From NCBI GenBank assembly GCA_937904375.1, contig CALDIG010000102.1, forward strand, positions 1 through 17,646: a DNA stretch of 17,646 bases. Direction: 5' to 3'. The notes beneath the pieces were generated by a model, which worked only from the letters and a program-made list of their open reading frames with translations, made no database searches and was not told the DNA's origin. Both the position numbers and the translations under genes were made by a program. Position 1 is the first letter of the stretch, and each line of letters opens with the position of its first letter. This document shows positions 1-7,451 of this stretch, piece by piece. This stretch comes from an uncultured Prevotellaceae bacterium. Its GTDB lineage: Bacteria > Bacteroidota > Bacteroidia > Bacteroidales > Muribaculaceae.

Positions 1-34
1 TCTACTCGACATAAAATCAAAATCCATCTCAATT

Positions 35-51
35 AATTTATAGAACCCACC
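35..51. repeat. 17-base inverted-repeat half, partner at 9833-9849
   Basis: The 17 bases AATTTATAGAACCCACC are the exact reverse complement of 9833-9849. At 9833 the same sequence forms the left arm of an imperfect hairpin whose right arm (9885-9901) is a diverged copy of this one. The copy here may therefore be the right arm of another hairpin of the same family whose left arm lies outside the window. Confidence 0.6.
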
Positions 52-109
52 TTTAGAAACTTGAGTTGATAATAATGCGAGTTAAAAACAAAATCGCCGA
101 ATAGTTACT

Positions 110-149
110 GTTAAAATCTCAAATGTTAAAAAAATAAGATTTTAACATT
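110..149. repeat. Two overlapping, mutually exclusive inverted repeats
   Basis: Bases 110-119 (GTTAAAATCT) are perfectly complementary to 137-146, and 122-131 (AATGTTAAAA) are perfectly complementary to 140-149. The two 10-base stems share 140-146 and cannot form together. This could be the termination or anti-termination region of an upstream transcript, or decayed repeat DNA. Just downstream, CTAAAGCA (160-167) and TGCTTTAG (169-176) make a further perfect palindrome around one base. Confidence 0.5.
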
Positions 150-406
150 CGGGTCTCCGCTAAAGCACTGCTTTAGATATTAATCCACATGCTTCACTTT
201 TTTCAACAACTACTATAATCCCTGCACAACAACAGCCTATAAAACTAATACTTAGGTCTATAATTCAAGCAAAAAAATGACAATCAGCAACCAAGTAAAA
301 GCTTTACCTTTTTGATATTTGTTAACATAATCAAAAAATGCATTAGAAACCAAAAACACATAATTAAAGAACAAACAGCATCAAAAAAGTTAAAGTTTAA
401 ATTATT

Positions 407-438
407 TTTGCCACATTTATTTTAAATGTATAACTTTG
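407..438 (+). promoter_or_regulatory. Bacteroidetes-type promoter of the Sus operon
   Basis: TTTG at 407-410, a 20-base spacer, then TAACTTTG at 431-438 fit the Bacteroidetes housekeeping sigma consensus (-33 TTTG, about 19-21 bases, -7 TAnnTTTG). Transcription should begin near 442-446, giving a leader of about 190 bases before susC. The same -7 octamer TAACTTTG is used by the CotH gene in this window. Confidence 0.75.
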
Positions 439-463
439 CATTTGCTGTTCCCGTTTGGTTACG

Positions 464-521
464 GTGTTTTTGTTAGTAAAACGACTATCTAAACAAGCCT
501 CTCCACTAGAGACAAAAACGC
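464..521 (+). promoter_or_regulatory. Structured segment of the susC 5' leader
   Basis: GTGTTTTTGT (464-473) pairs with ACAAAAACGC (512-521) over ten positions with one G-U pair. It encloses a smaller CTCT/AGAG hairpin (499-502/508-511). The segment lies inside the predicted transcribed leader and could affect susC expression or be an antisense RNA target. I recognise no riboswitch class; functional status is inference only. Confidence 0.35.
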
Positions 522-636
522 AGAAGCCAAAAACAGAGCAACACAAACAAAAATGCTGTAAAACAACCTTTTAGCAAAAATTGAATTTATATTTTCGAGT
601 ATAAAAATTGAAGTTTAATCATTAATTGTTTACTGT

Positions 637-3600
637 ATGAAGAGACTTTTAACAACTCTGATGGTCGTGTGCCTCATCGTATTGGGTGCATCGGCCAAGA
701 CCGTTAAAGGTAAGGTAGTCAGTGCTACCGACAATGAGCCTCTAATCGGCGCCACCGTGCAAGCCGTAGGCTCTAATCAAGGTACTGCAACCGACATTAA
801 CGGTGAATTCTCGCTAACTGTAAACGACAACATTACACAGCTCAAAATCAGCTATGTGGGATTTGTTGATCAAGTCGTAGCAGTTGCAAGTTATGTAACA
901 GTTGCCCTTGAAGAGGACAACACAACCCTTGAAGAGGTGGTGGTAACCGCCATGGGTATTACCCGTAAGCAGAAATCGCTGGGTTATGCCGCTCAACAGG
1001 TGAAAGCCGACGACATTGCTGGTGCCCGCACCACCGACGCGATGAACTCGTTGAACGGTAAGGTTGCCGGTCTGCAAGTGCAGGCCACATCAAGTGACCC
1101 AGGTGCCGCCAACTCGGTAATCATCCGTGGTTTCAGCTCTATCAATGGTAGCAACCAACCTCTGTATGTTGTTGACGGTGTGCCCTTGCAGAGCACCACT
1201 CTTACCGGTCAGGGTCATGCCCAGACCGCCGGTGGTATCTCGAGCATCTCGCCTAACGACATCGAGAGCATGACCGTGCTCAAGGGTGCTGCCGCTACCG
1301 CTCTGTATGGTAGCCGCGCCGCCAACGGTGTGATTATCGTTACCACCAAGCAAGGTAAGAAGGGCGACGGCAAGAACTTCACCATTGAGTACAATGGTAG
1401 CGTACAAGCCCGCCAAGTGAGCCTGCTTCCCAAGATGCAGAACAATTGGGGACAAGGATGGAACGGCACTCAGACCTACATCGAGAACGGTTCGTGGGGT
1501 CCACGTCTGGATGGCTCTACTCAAGTTTATGGTCCTATCTGGAACCACAGCCAGCTCGTTCACAAGTACGACGTTAAAGAGAACAACGTGAAGGACTTCT
1601 TCGACATTGGCTGGTCTCACAACCACGCTATCGCCTTCAGCGGTGTCTCTAACGACAACAAAGTTAACTATTACCTTTCTTATAACTACGCTGGCGACGA
1701 CGGTATTCTTCCTGGAAAGAAAGACGTTTACAAGCGTCACACCCTCGACTTCCGTGGCGGCTTCGAGGCCACCGAGTGGCTCAAGCTCACTTCATCTATC
1801 AGCTACGCCAAGTCGCAGACCGACCTCGTGGGCAGCTTCCAGGGTACTTCGGTAATCGACGGTATTCTCGAGTTCCCACGCGACATCAGTATTGTTGACC
1901 TTAAGGACCTGAGCATCCCATTCAACACTCCTGAGGCTTACTTCACTCCTTACGGAATCACAAACCCCTACTGGGCTATCGAGAACAACTACAACCACCT
2001 CGACTCGAAGCAGATGCGCGGCAAGATTCAGGCCGACATCAACCCCATCAAGGACTTGACTTTGACCTATCGCTTCGGTTTCGACTACACCGACTACGAC
2101 CGCAAGGTGGGTTATCCACAAATCGCTCTTGATGACGCTCTCATCAACGAGGACTACGGTTACGCTCCAAGCAACATGAACCAGGATGGCTGGGTATATA
2201 CCGCCTATGGTCGCCGCTATGAGCTCAACCACGACTTCCTCGCCGACTACACCCGCAACTTCCTTGACGAGAAACTTAGTCTCGCCGCTATCGCTGGTGT
2301 GAACCTCAACGAGCGTTATTCTACCGGCATGGTAGGCCAGACCGATGGTCTTACCTTCGAGACTGGTTTCTGGGATTTGAGCAACGGTGCAACCCGTTCT
2401 ACTCTTACCGAGACACAATGGAAGCGTCGCCAAGTGGCTCTCTTCGGAGACATTACCCTCGGCTGGGACGACATGATTTACTTGAACCTCACTGGCCGCA
2501 ACGAGTGGTCTTCTACTCTGCCAATCGGCGCTAACAGCTACTTCTATCCTGGCGCTACCTTGAGCTGGATTTTCACTCGCCTGATTCCACGCAACGACTA
2601 TCTCACCTTTGGTAAGGCACGCATTGCTTACGGTAAGACCGGTAACGACGCCGATCCTTACATGACCGACCCACGTTTCGTTCAGGCATTCGCCAGCGGT
2701 TACTATAGCGGTACCGACATTGAGTTCCCATTCGCTGGTCTCAACGCCTTCCAGGCTGCCGCCACTGCCGGTTCTAAGAGCTTGAAGCCTGAGATGACCA
2801 CCGAGTTTGAGGCTGGTCTCCAGCTCCAGTTCTTCAACTCTCGCTTGGGTATAGACTTCACATACTATAACCGTATCACTAAAGACCAAATCTTCACCCT
2901 CCCCGTTGACCCAGCTACTGGTTATAACAATGTGGTTACCAACTTTGGTGAGGTTCGCAACCGTGGTATCGAGTTGCTCGTTAACACCACTCCCGTGCTC
3001 ACCGACAAGTTCCGTTGGGATTTGGGCTTCAACTTCGCTGTCAACAAGAACAAGGTGCTCTCAATGCCTTCAAGCCTTGAGGGTGGCAAGGTTACCATCT
3101 ACTCCTTCTCGGCTGGCAACGACGCCGTTTACATGTATGCCGAGGAAGGCAAGCCAATGGGTTCTTACTACACCTTCTTGCCCGAGACCTATACCGATGC
3201 CGCTGGCGTAGTTCACCCAGTTGTTAACGCTTACGGACAACCCGTCCTCAGCAGCGAGACTCTTGACACCGGCCGCGACATGAACCACAAGTGGACCGGT
3301 GGTGTGAACACCTCGATCAGCGCTTTCGGCCTTACCCTGAGCGCACAACTCGATGTTCGCTACGGTGGCACAATGTTCTCGCGTACCAAGAACTTGATGC
3401 AGTTCACCGGTAATGCCTATGTTACCGACTACAACATGCGTCGCCCATTCATCATCCCCAATAGTGTTGTGAAAGTTGGCGACGAGTATGTTGAGAACAC
3501 TACTCCTATTATTATGAGTGACCAGGGTCTGCAAGACTACTGGAACAAGTATGGCGCTGGCCAGGGCGGCGAGTACTACCTCGTTGACCGCACCTTCGCC

Positions 3601-3840
3601 AAGCTGCGCAACCTGAGCCTCACTTGGGAGCTTCCCAAGAAGTGGGTAAATGCCGCTAAGCTGAGCAATGTCGCTATCACTCTGTTTGGTAACAACCTGT
3701 TTACCTGGACTGCACGCGACAACTACGACATCGACCCAGAGTCTACCACTACTGGTACCGACCTGGAAGGTGGATTTGGTGAGCTTTACACCAACCCAAG
3801 TTGCCGCGTATTTGGTATAAATCTTAGCATTAAGTACTAA
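637..3840 (+). CDS. susC: SusC/RagA-family TonB-linked outer membrane transporter
   Basis: A 1067-residue TonB-dependent channel that would import a ligand captured by the SusD partner across the outer membrane, powered by TonB-ExbBD. Visible parts: a signal peptide (about residues 1-20, ending GASA); a carboxypeptidase-regulatory-like beta-sandwich typical of SusC (about 21-95, VKGKVVSATDNEPLIGATV); a TonB-box-like region around TLEEVVVTAMG (about 97-107); a plug domain (about 115-240, including VIIRGFSSINGSNQPLYVVD and ATALYGSRAANGVIIVTT); then a large beta-barrel ending in a typical GINLSIKY C-terminus. The length is normal for SusC. There is no N-terminal STN (anti-sigma signalling) domain, so it is unlikely to signal through an ECF anti-sigma factor. 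It is first in a four-gene operon behind a strong promoter. Substrate cannot be read from the sequence; the symbol denotes the family, not starch use. Confidence 0.95.
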   Translation: MKRLLTTLMVVCLIVLGASAKTVKGKVVSATDNEPLIGATVQAVGSNQGTATDINGEFSLTVNDNITQLKISYVGFVDQVVAVASYVTVALEEDNTTLEEVVVTAMGITRKQKSLGYAAQQVKADDIAGARTTDAMNSLNGKVAGLQVQATSSDPGAANSVIIRGFSSINGSNQPLYVVDGVPLQSTTLTGQGHAQTAGGISSISPNDIESMTVLKGAAATALYGSRAANGVIIVTTKQGKKGDGKNFTIEYNGSVQARQVSLLPKMQNNWGQGWNGTQTYIENGSWGPRLDGSTQVYGPIWNHSQLVHKYDVKENNVKDFFDIGWSHNHAIAFSGVSNDNKVNYYLSYNYAGDDGILPGKKDVYKRHTLDFRGGFEATEWLKLTSSISYAKSQTDLVGSFQGTSVIDGILEFPRDISIVDLKDLSIPFNTPEAYFTPYGITNPYWAIENNYNHLDSKQMRGKIQADINPIKDLTLTYRFGFDYTDYDRKVGYPQIALDDALINEDYGYAPSNMNQDGWVYTAYGRRYELNHDFLADYTRNFLDEKLSLAAIAGVNLNERYSTGMVGQTDGLTFETGFWDLSNGATRSTLTETQWKRRQVALFGDITLGWDDMIYLNLTGRNEWSSTLPIGANSYFYPGATLSWIFTRLIPRNDYLTFGKARIAYGKTGNDADPYMTDPRFVQAFASGYYSGTDIEFPFAGLNAFQAAATAGSKSLKPEMTTEFEAGLQLQFFNSRLGIDFTYYNRITKDQIFTLPVDPATGYNNVVTNFGEVRNRGIELLVNTTPVLTDKFRWDLGFNFAVNKNKVLSMPSSLEGGKVTIYSFSAGNDAVYMYAEEGKPMGSYYTFLPETYTDAAGVVHPVVNAYGQPVLSSETLDTGRDMNHKWTGGVNTSISAFGLTLSAQLDVRYGGTMFSRTKNLMQFTGNAYVTDYNMRRPFIIPNSVVKVGDEYVENTTPIIMSDQGLQDYWNKYGAGQGGEYYLVDRTFAKLRNLSLTWELPKKWVNAAKLSNVAITLFGNNLFTWTARDNYDIDPESTTTGTDLEGGFGELYTNPSCRVFGINLSIKY

Positions 3841-3848
3841 TTTTTAAT

Positions 3849-3861
3849 GGAGAATAAGATT
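3849..3861 (+). promoter_or_regulatory. Ribosome-binding region that decides the susD start
   Basis: GGAGAATAAGATT precedes ATGAAAAAG here, and the same 22 bases (leader plus start) recur at 6131-6152 before the last gene of the operon. There the GGAG motif is clearly untranslated. An in-frame ATG at 3847 overlaps this motif, so the real start is most likely the ATG at 3862, which also begins the signal peptide directly. Confidence 0.75.
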
Positions 3862-5358
3862 ATGAAAAAGATATTTTTAGCAAGTCTTTTGGTGCTTGGA
3901 TTAGTAGCCACTTCATGCGACAACTATCTTGACATCAACCAAGACCCCAACTCTCCCACCGAGGAGAATATGACTCCTAACATGATGCTGCCGGCTGCCG
4001 AGATGAACATTGCTCACAGCTACGGCGACTATCTGCGCACCGTGGGTGGATATTTTGCACAGCACTACTCTCAGGAGTTCGGTACCAGCAACTACCTTGA
4101 CTACAGCCAGTTCAACCAGAGTGCTGTACGTTCTAGCAGCATGTACCGTCAGCTCTGCACCCGCGCTATGAACAACCTCAAGTACATTCGTGAGTATGCA
4201 GAGACCAATGGCGAATGGGGCAATTACCTTGCAGCTACTGTGCTGCGTGCTTTTGCCTATCAAGTACTCGTTGACTGCTATGGTGAGGTTCCCTATACCG
4301 AGGCATTAGACCTTGGCAACCTCACTCCTCACTATGATGAGGGACAGTTTATCTATGACGGCATTCTCGCCGAGCTTGACGAAGCTCTCAGCAAGGTGAG
4401 CGGCAGCGACCAAGTGGCTACCAGCATTCTTTTCCCTGGCGGCTCAGCTAAAGACTGGATCAAGTTTGCCAACGCTCTGAAACTTCGCATCCTCACTCGT
4501 GAGAGCGGTGTGAAGGACGTGAACAGCCAGATTGGCGCCCTCATCAACGAGAACAACTTCCCAAGCAAGGACGTACAGTTCGCTGGTTGCTGGAAGAATG
4601 AAGCAGGCCAAGCTAACCCATTCTTCATGGAAGATGCTTTTGCAAGCTATGGCGCTTCGCAAATCAACATCATCCTCAACGTCGCTCTGCTCAACACCAT
4701 GAGAATTACTAGCGAAGACTTCACCGATGGCCGTCTGGCAGCCTACTTCTCGCCTAACGGCAGCAATGCCTACAATGGTGGTGTGAGTGGTACCAACTTC
4801 TCTTCTGCCCTTGATGAACTCAAGAATGTAAATTACTGGTGCCGTCCAAACGCCCACTTCAACGACCCTGTTGTGCTGATGAGCATTTCGGAAATCAACT
4901 TCCTCATTGCTGAATACTATGCTAAGAACAAGAACAACGCTCAGGCACAGAAATACTATGCCGACGCTATTAAGGCTTCGTTCACCAAGGCAGGTGTCTC
5001 TGGCTATGAAGATGTTGTGGCACAATATCCACTCGACGTGAACAACTACAAGCAAGCCATTGGCATCCAGAAGTGGGTTGACCTCTCGGGTTACAACAGC
5101 TTCGAGGCTTGGTGTGAGATGCGCCGTCTGGGTTACCCAGCAATGAGCAATGTGAAGGGCGAGCAGGTTTTCAACCCAGCGACTGGTGCTTACAATCCTA
5201 GTGTTGTGGCTCCTGGCACACTCTATCACCCAATTGACGCCAACCCAGTGCTCACTGGCATCCTTCAGAGGTTCCCATACGCTGAGTCATCGGCTAACCG
5301 CAACCAGAACACTCCCACCTATCCAGGTGATAACGCTCCTGTATTCTGGGCTAAATGA
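3862..5358 (+). CDS. susD: SusD/RagB-like nutrient-binding surface lipoprotein
   Basis: A surface lipoprotein of 498 residues that would act as the hinged lid over the SusC channel and bind the incoming ligand. It starts with a lipoprotein signal peptide (MKKIFLASLLVLGLVATSC, lipidated Cys19). It then shows the conserved start of the SusD-like family (about residues 22-50, YLDINQDPNSPT and MTPNMMLPAA), closest in style to the SusD-like_2 group, with helical TPR-like segments through the middle. The C-terminus carries the usual R-P-Y-x-E-x-x-x-N type ending (RFPYAESSANRNQN). It begins 21 bases after susC. An earlier in-frame ATG at 3847 would put five residues before the signal peptide and overlaps the ribosome-binding motif, so I reject it. 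Ligand unknown; the lack of a carbohydrate-active enzyme in the operon and the two accessory lipoproteins make an oligopeptide plausible (inference). Confidence 0.93.
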   Translation: MKKIFLASLLVLGLVATSCDNYLDINQDPNSPTEENMTPNMMLPAAEMNIAHSYGDYLRTVGGYFAQHYSQEFGTSNYLDYSQFNQSAVRSSSMYRQLCTRAMNNLKYIREYAETNGEWGNYLAATVLRAFAYQVLVDCYGEVPYTEALDLGNLTPHYDEGQFIYDGILAELDEALSKVSGSDQVATSILFPGGSAKDWIKFANALKLRILTRESGVKDVNSQIGALINENNFPSKDVQFAGCWKNEAGQANPFFMEDAFASYGASQINIILNVALLNTMRITSEDFTDGRLAAYFSPNGSNAYNGGVSGTNFSSALDELKNVNYWCRPNAHFNDPVVLMSISEINFLIAEYYAKNKNNAQAQKYYADAIKASFTKAGVSGYEDVVAQYPLDVNNYKQAIGIQKWVDLSGYNSFEAWCEMRRLGYPAMSNVKGEQVFNPATGAYNPSVVAPGTLYHPIDANPVLTGILQRFPYAESSANRNQNTPTYPGDNAPVFWAK

Positions 5359-5392
5359 AATAGTTAAGGTTATAACTTAAAACGAATTTATT

Positions 5393-6121
5393 ATGAAGAT
5401 ATTAAAATATTTAGCATTCAGTGCTTTGGTTGCCTTCTCGCTAACTTCCTGCGACAAGACCACCGAAGGTGTGACTGATGTCCTCTACTATCCTGTTATT
5501 TCCCTTGAGGGCGGCAGGGTGCTCTTAACAGTGGGGGATACCTATACTGAGCCAGGTTACAGCGCTGCACTGGGCACCGAAGACCTTACCGACAAGGTGG
5601 AAGTATCAAGTAATGTTGACACTAGTGCTCCTGGCTTCTATACTGTAACTTACAAGGTGACCGATTCCGATGGCAATTCTGCTGTTGAGAAACGTGAGGT
5701 TTGGGTTAACAACCCCGGCCACTTCGACAACATCTACTGGGCAGAGTGCTGGCACAAGACTAACGCAGCCCGTCACTACTACAACAGCCCTGAATCCATT
5801 CAGGATTTAGGTGACGGCTACTACCTTCTCAGTGACTGTTTAGCTGGATACTACGCTTATGGTGTTTATCCACAATACAGAAACACCTATGACTTCGAAG
5901 CCGAGGCATTATTAGCGCTTGATGAACCCACTGTTGTAATGCTCGAAGAAGGCGACTGGTACTTCTATGACGGTGCTGACCCCGAAGTGATGTATGACGG
6001 CAATTATGATTCAGAGACAGGTATCTTCACTTATCGCCTCAACTACTATTGTGGCGGTGGAGTTATCATGACTCCTATCACTGCCGATAATATTGATGGA
6101 CTTCCTATTCCTGAAGAATAA
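5393..6121 (+). CDS. Ig-like (DUF5011/DUF5012-type) surface lipoprotein
   Basis: A 242-residue lipoprotein with signal peptide and lipobox (FSLTSC, Cys20). Residues about 32-106 form an Ig-like domain of the DUF5011 type (GDTYTEPGYSA, then APGFYTVTYKVTDSDGNSA and a closing strand REVWV). The rest (about 108-242) is rich in aromatic and acidic residues and matches the type of C-terminal domain found in DUF5012 proteins. It begins 34 bases after susD and is followed 22 bases later by the Lipid_bd-like gene, in the place where SusE/SusF-type ligand-binding proteins occur. It probably sits on the cell surface and helps the SusCD complex capture ligand. In Bacteroides thetaiotaomicron a SusCD pair with two such extra lipoproteins (BT2261-BT2264) has been reported to bind peptides; relation to that system is inferred from layout, not alignment. 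Confidence 0.8.
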   Translation: MKILKYLAFSALVAFSLTSCDKTTEGVTDVLYYPVISLEGGRVLLTVGDTYTEPGYSAALGTEDLTDKVEVSSNVDTSAPGFYTVTYKVTDSDGNSAVEKREVWVNNPGHFDNIYWAECWHKTNAARHYYNSPESIQDLGDGYYLLSDCLAGYYAYGVYPQYRNTYDFEAEALLALDEPTVVMLEEGDWYFYDGADPEVMYDGNYDSETGIFTYRLNYYCGGGVIMTPITADNIDGLPIPEE

Positions 6122-6143
6122 TTAACGAAAGGAGAATAAGATT

Positions 6144-6713
6144 ATGAAAAAGTCATTATATTCAATATTTGCGCTGATGGCAATGCTCGTGGCATTCACA
6201 TCATGCGAGAAAGACGAAGTTGAGAACACCGCGACTGTTGAGGCTGCTGGTGAGTGGCACATCACTTTTGCCGCTATCGATGACAACGGCGAGGTAATTG
6301 ACGACGACTGGTTTGGTGATGGCGTTTACAACATCGCCACCAGCAACACCGCTGCCAACGTTCCCAACAAGATGTATATTGTTGACAATGTGAACTACAT
6401 TGTACCCTACCAGGTAGAAGTAGATCTTGACATCAACAATCTCACATTCAAGACCAATGGCGAGGTAGAAAACATGTATGGTGCAGGAAACTTAAAACCA
6501 TTCTTTGGTGAAGACATCTTCCTTGGCGAACGCGTTACCATCACCGATGGCAAAATCATAAAGGATGGTTACACTAAGGCAAACGGCATAAAAGTTGACT
6601 ACATTGAGTTCTACATCAGCCTCAGCGACGATCCACTGCCAGGTATGTATGGCATTGCCAGCAAGTACAAAGTTAGCGGCTTCCGCTACACTGGCTTCGT
6701 AGAGGATGAATAA
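6144..6713 (+). CDS. Lipid_bd-type (lipocalin-like) surface lipoprotein of the Sus operon
   Basis: A 189-residue lipoprotein, last in the operon. The signal peptide ends in a lipobox (AFTSC, Cys21), followed directly by E-K-D-E, a lysine/acidic stretch like the lipoprotein export signal that sends Bacteroidetes lipoproteins to the cell surface. The mature part is all-beta in character, with a WHITF strand, YQVEVDLDINN and the C-terminal YKVSGFRYTGF. This agrees with the family annotated as 'lipid-binding putative hydrolase' (PF12888, Lipid_bd) that commonly follows SusD plus a DUF5012 protein. The hydrolase label is historical; I see no catalytic motif. The start at 6144 has GGAG about ten bases upstream within the 22-base context shared with susD. 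The likely role is as an accessory ligand-binding subunit of the transporter. Confidence 0.75.
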   Translation: MKKSLYSIFALMAMLVAFTSCEKDEVENTATVEAAGEWHITFAAIDDNGEVIDDDWFGDGVYNIATSNTAANVPNKMYIVDNVNYIVPYQVEVDLDINNLTFKTNGEVENMYGAGNLKPFFGEDIFLGERVTITDGKIIKDGYTKANGIKVDYIEFYISLSDDPLPGMYGIASKYKVSGFRYTGFVEDE

Positions 6714-6758
6714 TCATCGAGCTTGAAAAGGTTTCCAAAACCTTTCCATCAATACCCA

Positions 6759-6798
6759 TCAAGGGCCGCACAACCAACCGTGCGACCCTTGATTTTTT
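6759..6798 (+). terminator. Rho-independent terminator of the Sus operon
   Basis: TCAAGGGCCGCAC (6759-6771) pairs with GTGCGACCCTTGA (6780-6792), a 13-position stem with one C/A mismatch and an AACCAACC loop. Six T follow at 6793-6798. It lies 45 bases after the last stop codon. A smaller hairpin, AAAGGTTT/AAACCTTT (6727-6734/6738-6745), sits just before it. Confidence 0.85.
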
Positions 6799-6876
6799 AT
6801 TCCTGTTTTCGTCAATGGGAAACCCGCTATAATACCAGGAGAGAAAGCAAAGATGCCGGGTGGGTCAAAGCAGGGC

Positions 6877-7016
6877 GTTGCAAAACATAAAAAACAACTG
6901 ATTTTTCTGATATATCTGAAATCAAGAAAAAATATAAACCTTGATAATCAGCTGTTTTAAAAATCAGAACATTCAGATAAATCAGTTGTTTATATTTTGA
7001 GTGGTAGTTTTGCAAC
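6877..7016. repeat. 140-base imperfect palindrome (MITE-like)
   Basis: The ends GTTGCAAAAC (6877-6886) and GTTTTGCAAC (7007-7016) are exact inverted repeats. Inside, AACAACTGATTT (6893-6904) is exactly complementary to 6979-6990, followed by TCTGA (6906-6910)/TCAGA (6973-6977) and further partial pairing. The whole could fold into one long hairpin with internal loops. The size and AT-richness suit a non-autonomous mobile element or its remnant, but I see no clear target-site duplication. Confidence 0.6.
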
Positions 7017-7055
7017 ACCTTCCTGTGTCAAAATGAGGATTGATGCATTTTGTAG

Positions 7056-7075
7056 GGACAAGGCGTGCCTTGTCC
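7056..7075. repeat. REP-like perfect palindrome
   Basis: GGACAAGGC (7056-7064) and GCCTTGTCC (7067-7075) form a perfect 9-base stem around GT, preceded by TGTAG. Short GC-rich palindromes of the form GTAGGGAC...GTCC resemble dispersed REP-type intergenic repeats in many bacterial genomes. It has no T-run, so it is not a simple terminator. Confidence 0.55.
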
Positions 7076-7096
7076 GAAGCACACAAAGATTGATAC

Positions 7097-7132
7097 TCAA
7101 GTTTATAAAGTTCTAAAACTTTATAAACTTGA
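7097..7132. repeat. Perfect 16-base-stem hairpin
   Basis: TCAAGTTTATAAAGTT (7097-7112) is exactly complementary to AACTTTATAAACTTGA (7117-7132) around the loop CTAA. Its right half, with the loop (7110-7132), recurs identically at 9505-9527, where the left half has diverged, so only the copy here can fold fully. Confidence 0.7.
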
Positions 7133-7287
7133 AGGTTAGAGGTTATAGTTTAAATAAAATGCTCACGCTCTCAAGGCTTTAAGCAAGCTTAGCCTTGTCT
7201 CGCTTAATCGCATTTTTAGTGTTTAGAGAATTTTTTTTTAAAAATTTTATATTTCACACTGATCTTCCTCTAAAAATGTGATTTAGC

Positions 7288-7361
7288 GAGCCAATCAGAA
7301 GCGAGCAATCAGAAATGAGCAATCAGAAATGAGCAATCAGAAATGAGCAATCAGAAATGAG
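7288..7361. repeat. Tandem array of five 14/15-base units
   Basis: The unit is GAGCAATCAGAAAT. The first unit (7288-7302) is 15 bases with GAGCCAATCAGAAGC, the next four (7303-7358) are identical 14-mers, and a terminal GAG follows. The 14-base period is not a multiple of three, so this is not a coding repeat. Confidence 0.9.
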
Positions 7362-7424
7362 TCTGACATCTGAAATCTGAAGTCTGAAATCTGAAATCTG
7401 AAATCTGAAGTCTGAAATCTGAAT
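7362..7424. repeat. Tandem array of nine 7-base units TCTGAAR
   Basis: Nine consecutive heptamers, TCTGAAA or TCTGAAG with one variant (TCTGACA) at the start, directly after the 14-mer array. The matching array of copy 2 at 9674-9736 also has nine units, with a different order of A and G at the last position. Confidence 0.9.
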
Positions 7425-7451
7425 TGCCTTGCTAGCGTTGGTATTTTATTT

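Larger units (their letters stand above)
1..406. other. AT-rich intergenic region with hairpins, no gene seen
   Basis: I see no convincing coding sequence here; the region is strongly AT-rich and has stops in all frames. It contains a 17-base repeat half (35-51), two mutually exclusive stem-loops (110-149), a small perfect palindrome (160-176) and an 8-base inverted repeat TTTTTGAT/ATCAAAAA at 309-316 and 330-337. The last lies about 70 bases before the promoter of the Sus operon and could be an operator, but nothing else supports that. The gene upstream of the window is not visible. Confidence 0.6.
7110..7450. repeat. Composite repeat, copy 1 (terminal inverted repeats, hairpin, two tandem arrays)
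   Basis: Shared with 9505-9762 in the same orientation. Copy 1 contains a 23-base shared start (7110-7132); a left inverted repeat at 7153-7177 whose imperfect partner is 7426-7450 (19 of 25 positions pair); an inner hairpin with 21-base arms 7199-7219 and 7270-7290 (two mismatches); five units of GAGCAATCAGAAAT or a 15-base variant (7288-7358); and nine units of the 7-mer TCTGAAR (7362-7424). It ends two bases from the CotH stop codon. No transposase is encoded. It may be a non-autonomous mobile element or a dispersed intergenic repeat. Confidence 0.8.
6799..7451. other. Repeat-dense intergenic region, no gene seen
   Basis: No plausible gene. From left to right: a 140-base imperfect palindrome (6877-7016), a 20-base REP-like palindrome (7056-7075), a perfect 16-base-stem hairpin (7097-7132), and a composite element with terminal inverted repeats and two tandem arrays (7110-7450), listed separately. 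The stretch ends two bases short of the CotH stop codon. A minus-strand open frame of 63 codons over 6827-7018 lies inside the palindrome and shows no protein character. Confidence 0.7.

Noticed and set aside
1792..2889. Long minus-strand open frame (365 codons) inside susC
   Set aside because: It is the antisense shadow of a highly biased coding sequence; it has no start context or domain, and susC is certain on the other strand.
6827..7018. Minus-strand ORF of 63 codons
   Set aside because: It coincides with the foldback element at 6877-7016, which explains its open frame; no protein-like features.
7288..7424. CRISPR array
   Set aside because: The repeats are 14- and 7-base units without spacers of constant length and without cas genes; they are simple tandem repeats.
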